DNA of 64,000 nucleotides from Knoellia sp031844405 (GTDB lineage: Bacteria; Actinomycetota; Actinomycetes; Actinomycetales; Dermatophilaceae), in assembly GCA_031844405.1 (NCBI GenBank), contig JAUZVC010000003.1, forward strand, positions 310,001-374,000. Direction: 5' to 3'. The notes below the pieces were generated by a model. That model saw only the letters and a list, made by a program, of their open reading frames with translations, made no database searches and was not told where the DNA came from. The translations under genes and the position numbers were made by a program. This document shows, in pieces, positions 28,116 through 35,921 of this stretch; the stretch's first letter is position 1, and each line of letters starts with the position of its first letter.

Positions 28116-28132
28116 ACAGGGTCCTAGGTCCC
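28116..28132 (-). promoter_or_regulatory. DevR-like box upstream of split-barrel/CoA-transferase operon
   Basis: Read on the minus strand: GGGACCTAGGACCCTGT. It contains a perfect GGGNCCTAGGNCCC palindrome. It overlaps the stop codon of the DUF6328 gene at 28124, as the box at 22528 overlaps the kinase stop. Confidence 0.72.
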
Positions 28133-28609
28133 GTCGAGCCTGCTGCGGACGAGGAGTGGCACGAGAAGCCAGTTGACGAGGAAGAGCAGGAGCGCGAGCC
28201 CCGCCGCGACGATCGCGGCCCCGCCACCGACGACGACGTCGAAGATGAGCCAGGTCACGGTGACGATGGTCGCGGCGAGGGCGACCAGTCCCGCCTGTGC
28301 CGAGGCGTCGGCGAGCCGGACGAGCTCCTGCTTGGCCCGCATGCGGAAGAGCAGCCGGTGTGCGCTCACGGGAGCCACGAGGAGAGTCGTCGCGAGGACC
28401 GCCGTCGCGAGGGCGACGAGGTATGCCGTCCGTTGAGCGTCCGTGAGGTCGTCGAACCGCTGCTGGAACGGGATCGTCAGGAGGAAGCCGGCGAGGATCT
28501 GGACGCCCGTCTGGGTGACCCTCAGCTCCTGCAGCAGCTCGTCCCAGTTGCGGTCGAAGCGCTCGGTCGCGGTCTCGTCGCGCTCGGAGTCGCGGGGGGT
28601 GGCGTCCAT
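28124..28609 (-). CDS. DUF6328-type integral membrane protein
   Basis: 161 residues. A charged N-terminus (~30) precedes four hydrophobic segments (LAGFLLTIPF, YLVALATAVLATTLLVAPVS, AGLVALAATIVTVTWLIFDV, AAIVAAGLALLLFLVNWLLV). The RFDRNWDELLQELRVTQTGV start is typical of DUF6328, often misnamed sodium:proton antiporter. Function unknown. It runs the same way as the split-barrel gene but that gene has its own box, so readthrough is possible rather than required. Confidence 0.82.
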   Translation of the reverse strand: MDATPRDSERDETATERFDRNWDELLQELRVTQTGVQILAGFLLTIPFQQRFDDLTDAQRTAYLVALATAVLATTLLVAPVSAHRLLFRMRAKQELVRLADASAQAGLVALAATIVTVTWLIFDVVVGGGAAIVAAGLALLLFLVNWLLVPLLVRSRLDGT

Positions 28610-28728
28610 GGACCGAAGGTACCCAGCATGGCGGCCCTCACACCGTCGTGCGCTCGGGCTACTGCGTCGCGGCCGCGTCCGTGGGCCGCGTGAGTTCCCA
28701 TGGGTGTGGTGTCCGCGTTGGCGACGGT

Positions 28729-29865
28729 TCAGCCGACGCGCTGGACGAGCATGGCGACGCCCTGCCCGCCGCCGACGGCAATGGCGGCCAGACCGAGTTC
28801 GGGTCCGTCACGACGCACCATCTGGCTGAAGAGCCGCACCGCGAGCACCGCTCCCGACGCGCCCCAGGGGTGACCGAGGGCGAGGGCGCCGCCCTGGACG
28901 CACACCCGCTCCTCGTCGAGCCCGAGCTCGTCGCAGCACGCGAGGACCTGGGCCGCGAACGCCTCGTTGACCTCGATGACGCCGATGTCGTCGAGCGTGA
29001 TCCCGTTGCGTTGCAGGAGCGCTCGCACGGCGGGCACGGGTCCGACGCCCGGTAGGTTGGGGTCGACACCGACCGTCGCCCAGTCGAGACAGGCCAGACC
29101 CGGTATGCCGTCCGCCCGCCTGCGTGCCTCGCTCACCACGGCGACCGCGGCCGCGCCGTCGTTGATGCCGCAGGCGTTGCCGGCGGTGACGGTGCCGCCG
29201 TCGATGAAGGCAGCAGGGAGGCGGGAGAGGGTGCTCGCCCGGAGGTTGTCGCGCACCCGTTCGTCGTGGTCGAGCCGTGGGAGGGGGACGAGCTCGTCGT
29301 CGAAGGCCCCCCGAGCGCGAGCTGCAGCCGCGCGCGCGTGGGAGCGGACGGCATACGCGTCCTGTCGTTCGCGGGTGATGCCCCAGCGTGCGGCGACGGC
29401 GTCGGCGGCCGCGCCCATGTCCGGGTCACCGATGTGGGCCGGGGAGAACGGTGCTCGCGTGTAGCGCTGCGGCTCGACGCCGTCGCGCGGTGGCCAGAGG
29501 CGCCACGGTGCGGTGCTCGCGCTCTCGACACCGCCGGCGAAGGCGGTCTCAGCGGCGCCGGAGCGCACGAACGCCGCGGCGGTCGTGATCGCGGCGAGCC
29601 CGCTGCCGCACTGGAGGTCGACGGTGAGGGCGGGGACGTCCGTGCCGAGGCCGGCCGCGAGGGCACTGACACGGGCGATGTTGCCGCCGGCGCCCATGCA
29701 GTTGCCGAGGACGACGTGGTCCGGCGCCCGGAGGTCGGTGTCCGCGGTGAGGGCCGCGAGCACCGGGGCTGCGAGACCGGTCGTGTCGACGTCGCGGAGT
29801 GCAAGACCGGCCGTGCCGATCGGGGTGCGGCGCGCGGCGACGATGACGGGGGTGTCGTCGCTCAC
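28729..29865 (-). CDS. Thiolase-family protein lacking the second catalytic cysteine
   Basis: 378 residues. Thiolase fold with nucleophile Cys86 (DLQCGSGL), NEAFA loop and the histidine of ALALGHPWGASG. The second catalytic cysteine, normally in C-x-G-G-G near the C-terminus, is replaced by Ala363 (AIAVGGGQGVAM). Claisen condensation needs that residue as a base, so activity may be altered: degradative only, decarboxylative, or absent. Its ATG overlaps the stop of the ligase gene (ATGA), so the pair is coupled. Pathway unknown. Confidence 0.88.
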   Translation of the reverse strand: MSDDTPVIVAARRTPIGTAGLALRDVDTTGLAAPVLAALTADTDLRAPDHVVLGNCMGAGGNIARVSALAAGLGTDVPALTVDLQCGSGLAAITTAAAFVRSGAAETAFAGGVESASTAPWRLWPPRDGVEPQRYTRAPFSPAHIGDPDMGAAADAVAARWGITRERQDAYAVRSHARAAAARARGAFDDELVPLPRLDHDERVRDNLRASTLSRLPAAFIDGGTVTAGNACGINDGAAAVAVVSEARRRADGIPGLACLDWATVGVDPNLPGVGPVPAVRALLQRNGITLDDIGVIEVNEAFAAQVLACCDELGLDEERVCVQGGALALGHPWGASGAVLAVRLFSQMVRRDGPELGLAAIAVGGGQGVAMLVQRVG

Positions 29866-30968
29866 GTCGTGACCTCCGCCCTGGTGGAGAGGAGACGGGC
29901 GCGCACCTGGGCGCGGTCGACCTTGCCGGCTGCGGTGAGGGGAAGGTCGCGCCAGACGTGCCAGCGTCGTGGCAGCTGGGTGCGGTCGAGCAGGCGGGCG
30001 GCCGCCTCGCGCAGGCCTGTCAGCTCGGGGTTGTGCGGTTCGGAGTCGGCGGGGTCGAGGATGTCTGCGCTGGGGCCGGCTGCGTCGACGTTCACGGGGG
30101 CGAGGTCCGTGCCGGCGACAAGGACGGCTTCGACGACCTCGCCGAGGTCGGGGTGCGGGGTGCCGACGACCGCGACCGCGGTGACGCCCGGCAGTGACAG
30201 CAGCGCCGCCTCGACGTCGGCGCAGACGACGGTGACGCCGCCCGTGCTGACGACGTCGTCACCGCGACCGAGGACGACGAGCCCGGACGTCGTGTCCCAC
30301 CGGCCGAGGTCGCCGACGGTGGAGAAGCCCTCCTCGTCGCGGAGCAGAGGGCCGGACTGTCCAGCCGCATAGCCGTCGGCGAGCCAAGGGCTGCGCGCCC
30401 AGATGACGCCGTCGCGGAGCTCGACGTCGACCTCGGGGAAGGGCTCGAGCCGCGGTCCCACACGCATGGCGACGAAGCTCAGCTCGGCGGCACCGTAGTA
30501 GTCGACGACCTGTATGCCCGCCGCCTGCGCTCGGAGTCGCGTGGACTCGGGGAGGGAGGCGCCGGCGCAGACGACCGTCCGCAGCCGGCCGGTGCCGCGG
30601 TCGAGGAGGGTCGCGAGCATGGCCGGGGTGAGGTGGGCGGCGGTGCAGGTCGTCGTTGCGTTGACGGCTGAGGCAGGACTCCAGCGGTCGAGGGCGACGA
30701 CGTCGGCGCCGACGTGGGCTGCGTGGGCGTGTGCGAAGGCGAACATCGACCCGCTCGGCGGCGCCGGCACGAGGACCGTGTCGTCGGCCGTGATCCCGGT
30801 CAGCCGGCTCACGTGGTCGAAGCTGCCCTCCCAGGACACCAGCGACCGCACGACGGTGCGGGCGACGGCGCTGGTGCCCGACGTCGTGAGCTCCAGCCAC
30901 GCGCGCCCGTCCCGCTCACGAAGCAGGCCCATCGTCCGCAGGGCCTCGCGGGCCGCCGTGTCACGCAC
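29862..30968 (-). CDS. Short MenE-like acyl-CoA synthetase (ANL superfamily)
   Basis: 368 residues, the compact form seen in actinobacterial o-succinylbenzoate-CoA ligases. It begins almost at the ATP P-loop (TTSGTSAVARTVV, residues ~28-40), which lacks the usual glycine and lysine of TSGTTGxPK. YYGAAELSF, GDLGRWD and the terminal lysine of LPLTAAGKVDRAQVR match A5, A7 and A10 motifs. No other menaquinone gene is near, and the cotranscribed thiolase points to acyl-CoA chemistry rather than menaquinone. GTG start; substrate unknown. Confidence 0.8.
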   Translation of the reverse strand: MRDTAAREALRTMGLLRERDGRAWLELTTSGTSAVARTVVRSLVSWEGSFDHVSRLTGITADDTVLVPAPPSGSMFAFAHAHAAHVGADVVALDRWSPASAVNATTTCTAAHLTPAMLATLLDRGTGRLRTVVCAGASLPESTRLRAQAAGIQVVDYYGAAELSFVAMRVGPRLEPFPEVDVELRDGVIWARSPWLADGYAAGQSGPLLRDEEGFSTVGDLGRWDTTSGLVVLGRGDDVVSTGGVTVVCADVEAALLSLPGVTAVAVVGTPHPDLGEVVEAVLVAGTDLAPVNVDAAGPSADILDPADSEPHNPELTGLREAAARLLDRTQLPRRWHVWRDLPLTAAGKVDRAQVRARLLSTRAEVTT

Positions 30969-31047
30969 GGCGCCACGGTCTCACATCCGGTGGTGCTCGA
31001 CGTAGCCGTCGGATGCCCCCGAGACGGCGGCCTGAGGGGGTCGTTCC

Positions 31048-32994
31048 TCAGAATGGTGGCGACGGTGGGTCCGGCCTCGGGGCTTCCGGAGGGACGGTGC
31101 TGACCTCCACGACCGCCTTCCAGGGTCCGAAGTGGCACTCGACCGTGCCGACGCCGGCCGAGTGAGGTGGAGCGGGCGCCCGCTCGCCCGACACGACGGG
31201 GACCGAGGCGACCTCGAGGAGCCGGGCGAGCGTCAGCTCGGCCAAGGAGTGCGGCGATGCCGGCGGAGTCGACAGCAACCCGGCGAGGGTCGTCGGTGTC
31301 ATGGGGGAGGCCGGGCTGGACAGGGACGCGGGATCGCGATGGTCAGTCGGCGCGCCGTTGTCGGTATGTGAGGCGTGCTCAGTGCCAGCGTGGCTGCGGT
31401 CGTCGTCGATGCGTGGGCGGACGTCGTCGTGGTGGACGCGGTCGAGGTGGTCGACGGGTGCGGTGGTGGTGTGGCGGCCGGTGGGGTCGGTCCAGTGCAC
31501 GACTCCGTCGGGGTCGAGTCGGATGGTCCAGCCGGGCCGTTGTTTGACGCGGTGGTGGCGTCGGCAGAGGCAGATGAGGTTGGTGGCGGTGGTGGGTCCG
31601 GTGGGCCAGGCAATCACGTGGTCGAGGTCGCAGGAGCGGGCGGCGACGCGGCAGCCGGGGAAGCGGCAGTGTCCGTCGCGCAGGCGGATGAGGCGTTGCA
31701 GTGCGGGGGAGGGGCGGTAGCGCTCCGCGACCTCGTCCTTCGGCGCGTCCTGACGTGTCGCGCGTCTCTGGCGGTTGGCGGGGGCAAGGGACTTCGGCAC
31801 GTACCCGGAGAGGAGGGCGCCGGTGTCGGGGTGGCAGGTGAGGGTGGTCGAGTCGGTCAGGTGCACGTTCGCGGGAAGCCGGTCGAGGTCGACGGTGGTG
31901 GTGCCGGGCCGGTTGAGCCCGCCGAGCTCGACGACCCCACGGACGGCGCGCTCGGCCAGCCCCGCCCGGTGGCTCTTCGCCGACTCGGAGGTCGCGCTTG
32001 CGGTGGTGGCTGTGTCGGGTGTGGCGGGGTGGGTGGCGTGGAGGTGGATGGTGACGTCGGCCTGGCCGAGGATGAGCTGCTGCAGCGCGTCGACGCGGGC
32101 CTGGTCGAGGGTCAGCTCCGGGGCTGCGCGCTGGAGATCACGGGCGAGGGAGTCCACGGCCTGCCACATGACCAGGGACTGTTCGACCGGGACGAGTCCG
32201 TGCCACTGGTCCGCGGCCTCGGAGATGACGCGCCGGGTCAGGCACCGATCCTTCACGGCCTGCTTCTTGCGTGCGGCGGCGACGTCGGGGGCGTGGCGGG
32301 TCACGAGCCGGCGGGTGCGTGAGGCCAGCGGTCCGGCGGTCTCGTCCCACCCCCGTGTCGGGCACGCCGGTTCGCCGGCGGCATCGGTGCTGTCAGCATC
32401 GACGTCGTCACCGTGACCGTCACAGTCGTCGGCTCGGTCGTGGTCGGCGCTGGCGTCGGTGGTCTTCCATGGTGCTGGTTCGGTGGCGCGGGTGACGAGA
32501 CGTTCGACGATCGTGGCGGCGGTGTCGTCGTCGCAGTCCCGCACCTCGCGGGTGACGAGGTGGGCGCGGAACTGGTCGAGGGCGCCCGAGCCCATCGCGT
32601 CGACCAGCTGTGGGGTGACGGTCACCTGGTGCACGGCGTCCTCGACCCGGTTCGCGGCGACCGGGACCGAGACCCCGAGCCGGTCAGCGACGAGGGAGGC
32701 GGTGTCGTCGGCGACGAACCCGAGCCCGTGCCGCTTCCACCTCCACCCGGCGGGGTGCTCGTCGTCGCGGACCTCCTCGTGGGCGGCGAGGTGGGCCATC
32801 GCGTGGGCCTGGATCCCGCCGCAGATGTTGACGACCTGCTGCGCCTGCTCGATCGTCGACAGCAGCGTGTCCGCGTCGAGCAGTCCTGCCGGCTCCCACA
32901 CCCCGGCGACCGACGCCGCGGAGGACGCGGTGACAGGCGCGGCAAGGGCGGCATAGAGCCCCGCCACCGCCGTCGACACCGCCCCCAGGTTCAT
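31048..32994 (-). CDS. DUF222/HNH endonuclease-domain protein (13E12-repeat-like)
   Basis: 648 residues. DUF222 occupies ~30-400; the HNH domain is at ~455-515 with CRFPGC, SCDLDHVIAWPTG and LCRRHHRVKQ giving the zinc and catalytic residues. The C-terminal tail is rich in Thr, His, Pro and Asp and low in complexity. This family (13E12 repeats in M. tuberculosis) is multicopy in actinobacteria and of unknown function. Its promoter carries a perfect LexA box, so it should be induced by DNA damage. ATG at 32994, probably leaderless. Confidence 0.9.
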   Translation of the reverse strand: MNLGAVSTAVAGLYAALAAPVTASSAASVAGVWEPAGLLDADTLLSTIEQAQQVVNICGGIQAHAMAHLAAHEEVRDDEHPAGWRWKRHGLGFVADDTASLVADRLGVSVPVAANRVEDAVHQVTVTPQLVDAMGSGALDQFRAHLVTREVRDCDDDTAATIVERLVTRATEPAPWKTTDASADHDRADDCDGHGDDVDADSTDAAGEPACPTRGWDETAGPLASRTRRLVTRHAPDVAAARKKQAVKDRCLTRRVISEAADQWHGLVPVEQSLVMWQAVDSLARDLQRAAPELTLDQARVDALQQLILGQADVTIHLHATHPATPDTATTASATSESAKSHRAGLAERAVRGVVELGGLNRPGTTTVDLDRLPANVHLTDSTTLTCHPDTGALLSGYVPKSLAPANRQRRATRQDAPKDEVAERYRPSPALQRLIRLRDGHCRFPGCRVAARSCDLDHVIAWPTGPTTATNLICLCRRHHRVKQRPGWTIRLDPDGVVHWTDPTGRHTTTAPVDHLDRVHHDDVRPRIDDDRSHAGTEHASHTDNGAPTDHRDPASLSSPASPMTPTTLAGLLSTPPASPHSLAELTLARLLEVASVPVVSGERAPAPPHSAGVGTVECHFGPWKAVVEVSTVPPEAPRPDPPSPPF

Positions 32995-33000
32995 GGTTCG

Positions 33001-33029
33001 ATTGTACTCGAACAGACGTTCGAAACCAA
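33001..33029 (-). promoter_or_regulatory. LexA-controlled promoter of HNH gene (SOS box)
   Basis: On the minus strand: -35 TTGGTT (33029-33024), 17-base spacer, -10 TACAAT (33006-33001). The spacer contains the perfect actinobacterial SOS box TCGAAC-GTCT-GTTCGA (33023-33008). The -10 ends 6 bases before the ATG. Confidence 0.85.
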
Positions 33030-33167
33030 GACTCTATCCACACGAATGACACTGCGGGACAGCCGGATTGGTTCTGGGGACCTCCAGCGAAGGCTGGCTG
33101 CAAGGTTCACGCCAAGGTCCGTGGTTCGGTGCGCTCCGGGTCGTCACCGGCTCCCGTCGTATGGCCC

Positions 33168-33173
33168 TACGAT
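33168..33173 (+). promoter_or_regulatory. -10 hexamer of pabB (leaderless)
   Basis: TACGAT, identical to the kinase -10, ends 7 bases before the GTG at 33181. It supports that start over the open frame further upstream. Confidence 0.55.
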
Positions 33174-33180
33174 CGACGCC

Positions 33181-34221
33181 GTGGCGTGGGCGAGGTTCAG
33201 CTCCCTGGACGGGAGTGTCATCGAGGCGACCGGCGCCGAAGCCGTCACCTCGGACATCGACGACCTCACCTCGGGATTCTGGGCGGTCGTCATCACCTTC
33301 GAGGGCCGGCTCACCGCGGTGCGCATGGCATCGGTCGGCCACCACGCGTCGCCCACCAGGGTTTCGGCCTGGACGGGGGTGCAGGGCGACTGGACCACGA
33401 GCCTCGACGACACGGCATACGTCGATGGGGTCGAGGAGATCCGCGAACGGATCGCGCGCGGCACGGTCTACCAGGTCAACCTCTGCCGAGTCCTCAGCCG
33501 CTCCATCGACGCGGAGACGTCCATCCGCGCGCTGGGAGATGTTCTCGCACAGGGCAACCCGGCTCCCTACGCCGCGACCATCGACATCCCCGAGGCCGGC
33601 CTGGAGGTCGCGTGCGCCTCTCCGGAGGCCTACCTGACGCGTCGCGGTGGCACCGTGACGTCGAGCCCGATCAAGGGAACCGCACCGACGCCGGAGAGCA
33701 TGCTGCCCAAGGACTACGCCGAGAACGTCATGATCGTCGACCTCGTCCGCAACGACCTCCAGCACGTATGCCGTCCCGGCACCGTCCGCGTCGACCACCT
33801 GTGCCGTCTCGAGGAGCACCCCGGTCTCGTCCACCTCGTCTCGGACGTCTCGGGGGAGCTGCGCGAGGGCGCGACGTGGCGCGACCTGCTCGACGCGTCG
33901 TTCCCGCCCGGTTCCGTGTCCGGCACCCCGAAGCACACGGCTCTGCGGGCCATCGCCGACCTCGAGCCGGTCGCCCGAGGTCCCTACTGCGGAGCCGTCG
34001 GCTGGGTCGACGCCGACCGCGACGAGGCGCTGCTCGCGGTCGGCATCAGGACCTTCTGGATCGATGAGGAGTCCTCCGGGGAGCGGGTGCTGCGGTTCGG
34101 GACCGGCGCGGGCATCACGTGGGGCTCGGACGCCCACGGTGAGCTTCGCGAGACAGAGCTCAAGGCCAGGCACCTCATGGCACTGGCCCGTGGCCAGGTC
34201 GCGGGGCATCCAGGTTCCTGA
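33181..34221 (+). CDS. pabB: Chorismate-binding enzyme, aminodeoxychorismate synthase component I type
   Basis: 346 residues, essentially the chorismate-binding domain without the usual N-terminal extension. Signature blocks: GTVYQVNLCRVLSR, CASPEAYLTR, SSPIKGTAPTP, VMIVDLVRNDLQHVC, FPPGSVSGTPKHTALRAI and a C-terminal RFGTGAGITWGSD. It converts chorismate and ammonia to 4-amino-4-deoxychorismate for folate. The next gene is a PabC-type lyase, which favours PabB over anthranilate synthase. The glutamine amidotransferase partner is not in the window. Confidence 0.88.
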   Translation: MAWARFSSLDGSVIEATGAEAVTSDIDDLTSGFWAVVITFEGRLTAVRMASVGHHASPTRVSAWTGVQGDWTTSLDDTAYVDGVEEIRERIARGTVYQVNLCRVLSRSIDAETSIRALGDVLAQGNPAPYAATIDIPEAGLEVACASPEAYLTRRGGTVTSSPIKGTAPTPESMLPKDYAENVMIVDLVRNDLQHVCRPGTVRVDHLCRLEEHPGLVHLVSDVSGELREGATWRDLLDASFPPGSVSGTPKHTALRAIADLEPVARGPYCGAVGWVDADRDEALLAVGIRTFWIDEESSGERVLRFGTGAGITWGSDAHGELRETELKARHLMALARGQVAGHPGS

Positions 34222-34290
34222 CCATCGCGGACGTCTCACATCGGGATGTCACTCGTGGGCGCACCGGAGCACATCTGAGATGCTCGACCC

Positions 34291-35139
34291 ATGAGCGATA
34301 TCCAGGTGTGGGTCAACGGCCGGATCGTGGGAGCGGACGAGCCGTCGGTGCGTGCGCTCGACCACGGGGTGACGGTGGGGGACGGCGCGTTCGAGACGTG
34401 CAAGATCGTGAACGGCGAAGCGTTCGCCATGACCCGGCACCTGCGCCGGCTGGGGCGCACGCTGTCTGGGCTGGGGCTGCCCCCGATCGACGACGCGCTC
34501 GTGCGCGAGGGGGTCAAGGAAGTGCTCGCCACCGGCGACCAGATCGCCTTCGGCCGCGTGCGCATCACCGTCACCGGGGGAGCGGGACCGCTCAGCTCGG
34601 ACCGTCACGACTCGCCGCCGACCGTCATCATCGCGTCGACACCGTCGAAGCCGCACGACCCGTCGGCAGCTGTCGTCACCGTGCCGTGGGTGCGCAACGA
34701 GCGTGCTGCGACCGCCGGCCTCAAGACGACGTCCTACGCCGAGAACGTCATCGCCATCACGCACGCGAACTCGCGTGGTGCCGCCGAGGCGCTGCTCGCC
34801 AACACGCGCGGCGAGCTCTGCGAGGGCACGGCGTCCAACGTCTTCGTCGTCACCGACGGTGTCCTGCGCACGCCGCCGCTGGAGAGTGGCTGCCTCGCCG
34901 GCATCACCCGCGAGCTCGCCATCGAGTGGTGCCGCGACGCCGGGATCGAGGTCGTCGAGGAGACGATGCCGTTCGACGTGCTCGACACCGCGGACGAGGT
35001 CGTCATCACGAACTCGTCCCGTGACGTGCAGGGCGTCCACCTCGTCGACGACCGCCGTCTCGACGCGCCCGGTCCGGTCACCCGTCGCGCAGTGGAGATC
35101 TGGCGGACCGCGGAGGCGGACCTCGGGATGGACCCGTGA
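34291..35139 (+). CDS. pabC: Class IV aminotransferase, 4-amino-4-deoxychorismate lyase type
   Basis: 282 residues, fold type IV PLP enzyme with Lys145 in AGLKTTSYAENV, and LCEGTASNVFVV. Branched-chain or D-amino acid aminotransferases share this fold, but position directly after pabB makes aminodeoxychorismate lyase the likeliest role (p-aminobenzoate formation). ATG at 34291, no clear ribosome site; stop overlaps the next start (GTGA). Confidence 0.82.
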   Translation: MSDIQVWVNGRIVGADEPSVRALDHGVTVGDGAFETCKIVNGEAFAMTRHLRRLGRTLSGLGLPPIDDALVREGVKEVLATGDQIAFGRVRITVTGGAGPLSSDRHDSPPTVIIASTPSKPHDPSAAVVTVPWVRNERAATAGLKTTSYAENVIAITHANSRGAAEALLANTRGELCEGTASNVFVVTDGVLRTPPLESGCLAGITRELAIEWCRDAGIEVVEETMPFDVLDTADEVVITNSSRDVQGVHLVDDRRLDAPGPVTRRAVEIWRTAEADLGMDP

Positions 35140-35570
35140 GCCGAGAGGACCACCACGTCTTCGTCGAGTCAGACGAGGACGACTGGGCCTGGCGACGACG
35201 GGTCCGCGCGAACCCGAGGACGGCCCGGATCTATCGGATCGGTGTCTTCGTCCTCGGTCTCGTCGTGGTCGTCGTCGGACTGCTGCTCATCCCGTTCCCC
35301 GGGCCCGGCTGGCTCATCGTCATCGGTGGGCTCGCGATCTGGGCGACCGAGTTCGAGCGGGCCCAGCGTGTGCTCGAGTTCGTCAAGGCGAAGGTGCGGG
35401 CGTGGGAGCAGTGGGTCAAGCGCCAGAACCCGTTCGTCAAGCTCTTGGCGGGGCTGGCCGGCCTCGCCTTCGTCGCTGCGGTGCTCTGGGTGACCTTCCA
35501 CTTCTCGGGGATCCCCGGATTCTTCCCGGACGGGCTCGAGAACTGGATGCGCACGACCGCAAGGATCTGA
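35136..35570 (+). CDS. TIGR02611-type PGPGW membrane protein
   Basis: 144 residues. Two N-terminal helices around the family signature (VFVLGLVVVVVGLLLIPFPG then PGWLIVIGGLAI), a basic amphipathic stretch and a third helix near LAGLAGLAFVAAVLWV. Function unknown; widespread in actinobacteria. Translationally coupled to the pabC-like gene by a GTGA overlap. Confidence 0.88.
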   Translation: MSREDHHVFVESDEDDWAWRRRVRANPRTARIYRIGVFVLGLVVVVVGLLLIPFPGPGWLIVIGGLAIWATEFERAQRVLEFVKAKVRAWEQWVKRQNPFVKLLAGLAGLAFVAAVLWVTFHFSGIPGFFPDGLENWMRTTARI

Positions 35571-35685
35571 CTCCGGGCCGCAGGGTGGGGCTGCGGTGGC
35601 GGCGCCGACGCCTCGGGCGGCCCCCGATTTCGTCCACGGGAAAGGCGGCGGGTATCCTCGTCCAGCCCGCTCCGCAGTGGGCGCC

Positions 35686-35759
35686 GGACGTGTAGCTCAG
35701 CTGGTTAGAGCGCTCGCTTCACACGCGAGAGGTCAGGGGTTCGAGTCCCTTCACGTCCA
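35686..35759 (+). tRNA. tRNA-Val (anticodon CAC)
   Basis: Seven-base acceptor stem GGACGTG/CACGTCC, D arm GCTCAG..GAGC, anticodon stem CTCGC/GCGAG with loop TTCACAC (anticodon CAC at 35720-35722), T loop TTCGAGT and discriminator A. The 3' CCA is not fully encoded. A TATCCT hexamer at 35653-35658 is a plausible -10. The last 10 bases of the gene are repeated twice more downstream. Confidence 0.95.
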
Positions 35760-35852
35760 CCTCGCAGGCTCGCTGTCCGCGGTGGGGCCCGCCTTCACGT
35801 CCACCTCGCAGGCTCGGTGTCCGTGATGGGGCCCGCCTTCACGTCCACCTCG
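35750..35852. repeat. 44-bp tandem repeat copying the 3' end of tRNA-Val
   Basis: The unit begins TTCACGTCCACCTCG, the last bases of the tRNA plus five beyond. Two full copies lie at 35750-35793 and 35794-35837 (period exactly 44, a few mismatches), and a third partial copy of 15 bases at 35838-35852. Not coding. Confidence 0.9.
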
Positions 35853-35908
35853 AACTGCACACGCCTCCTACTCCCGGCAAGTGACGAGACGGACGCACAC
35901 ATCCGGCG

Positions 35909-35914
35909 TAACGT
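35909..35914 (+). promoter_or_regulatory. -10 hexamer of tmsA (leaderless)
   Basis: TAACGT ends 7 bases before the ATG at 35922. Together with the repeat array upstream it argues against the longer frame that starts inside the repeats. Confidence 0.5.
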
Positions 35915-35921
35915 GCGGCTC

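Noticed and set aside
28729..30968. Start of a polyketide or other secondary-metabolite cluster
   Set aside because: Thiolase and ligase stand alone; no ketosynthase, carrier protein, tailoring or export genes adjoin.
29862..30968. Ligase as a truncated pseudogene
   Set aside because: Its length and start match the compact MenE type, the frame is intact, and it overlaps the next gene as in a working operon.
31048..32994. HNH gene as a homing endonuclease or prophage part
   Set aside because: DUF222 architecture is a chromosomal actinobacterial family; no phage genes, intron or intein borders were seen.
35750..35852. CRISPR array
   Set aside because: Units are contiguous copies without unique spacers and one edge lies inside a tRNA; no cas gene nearby.
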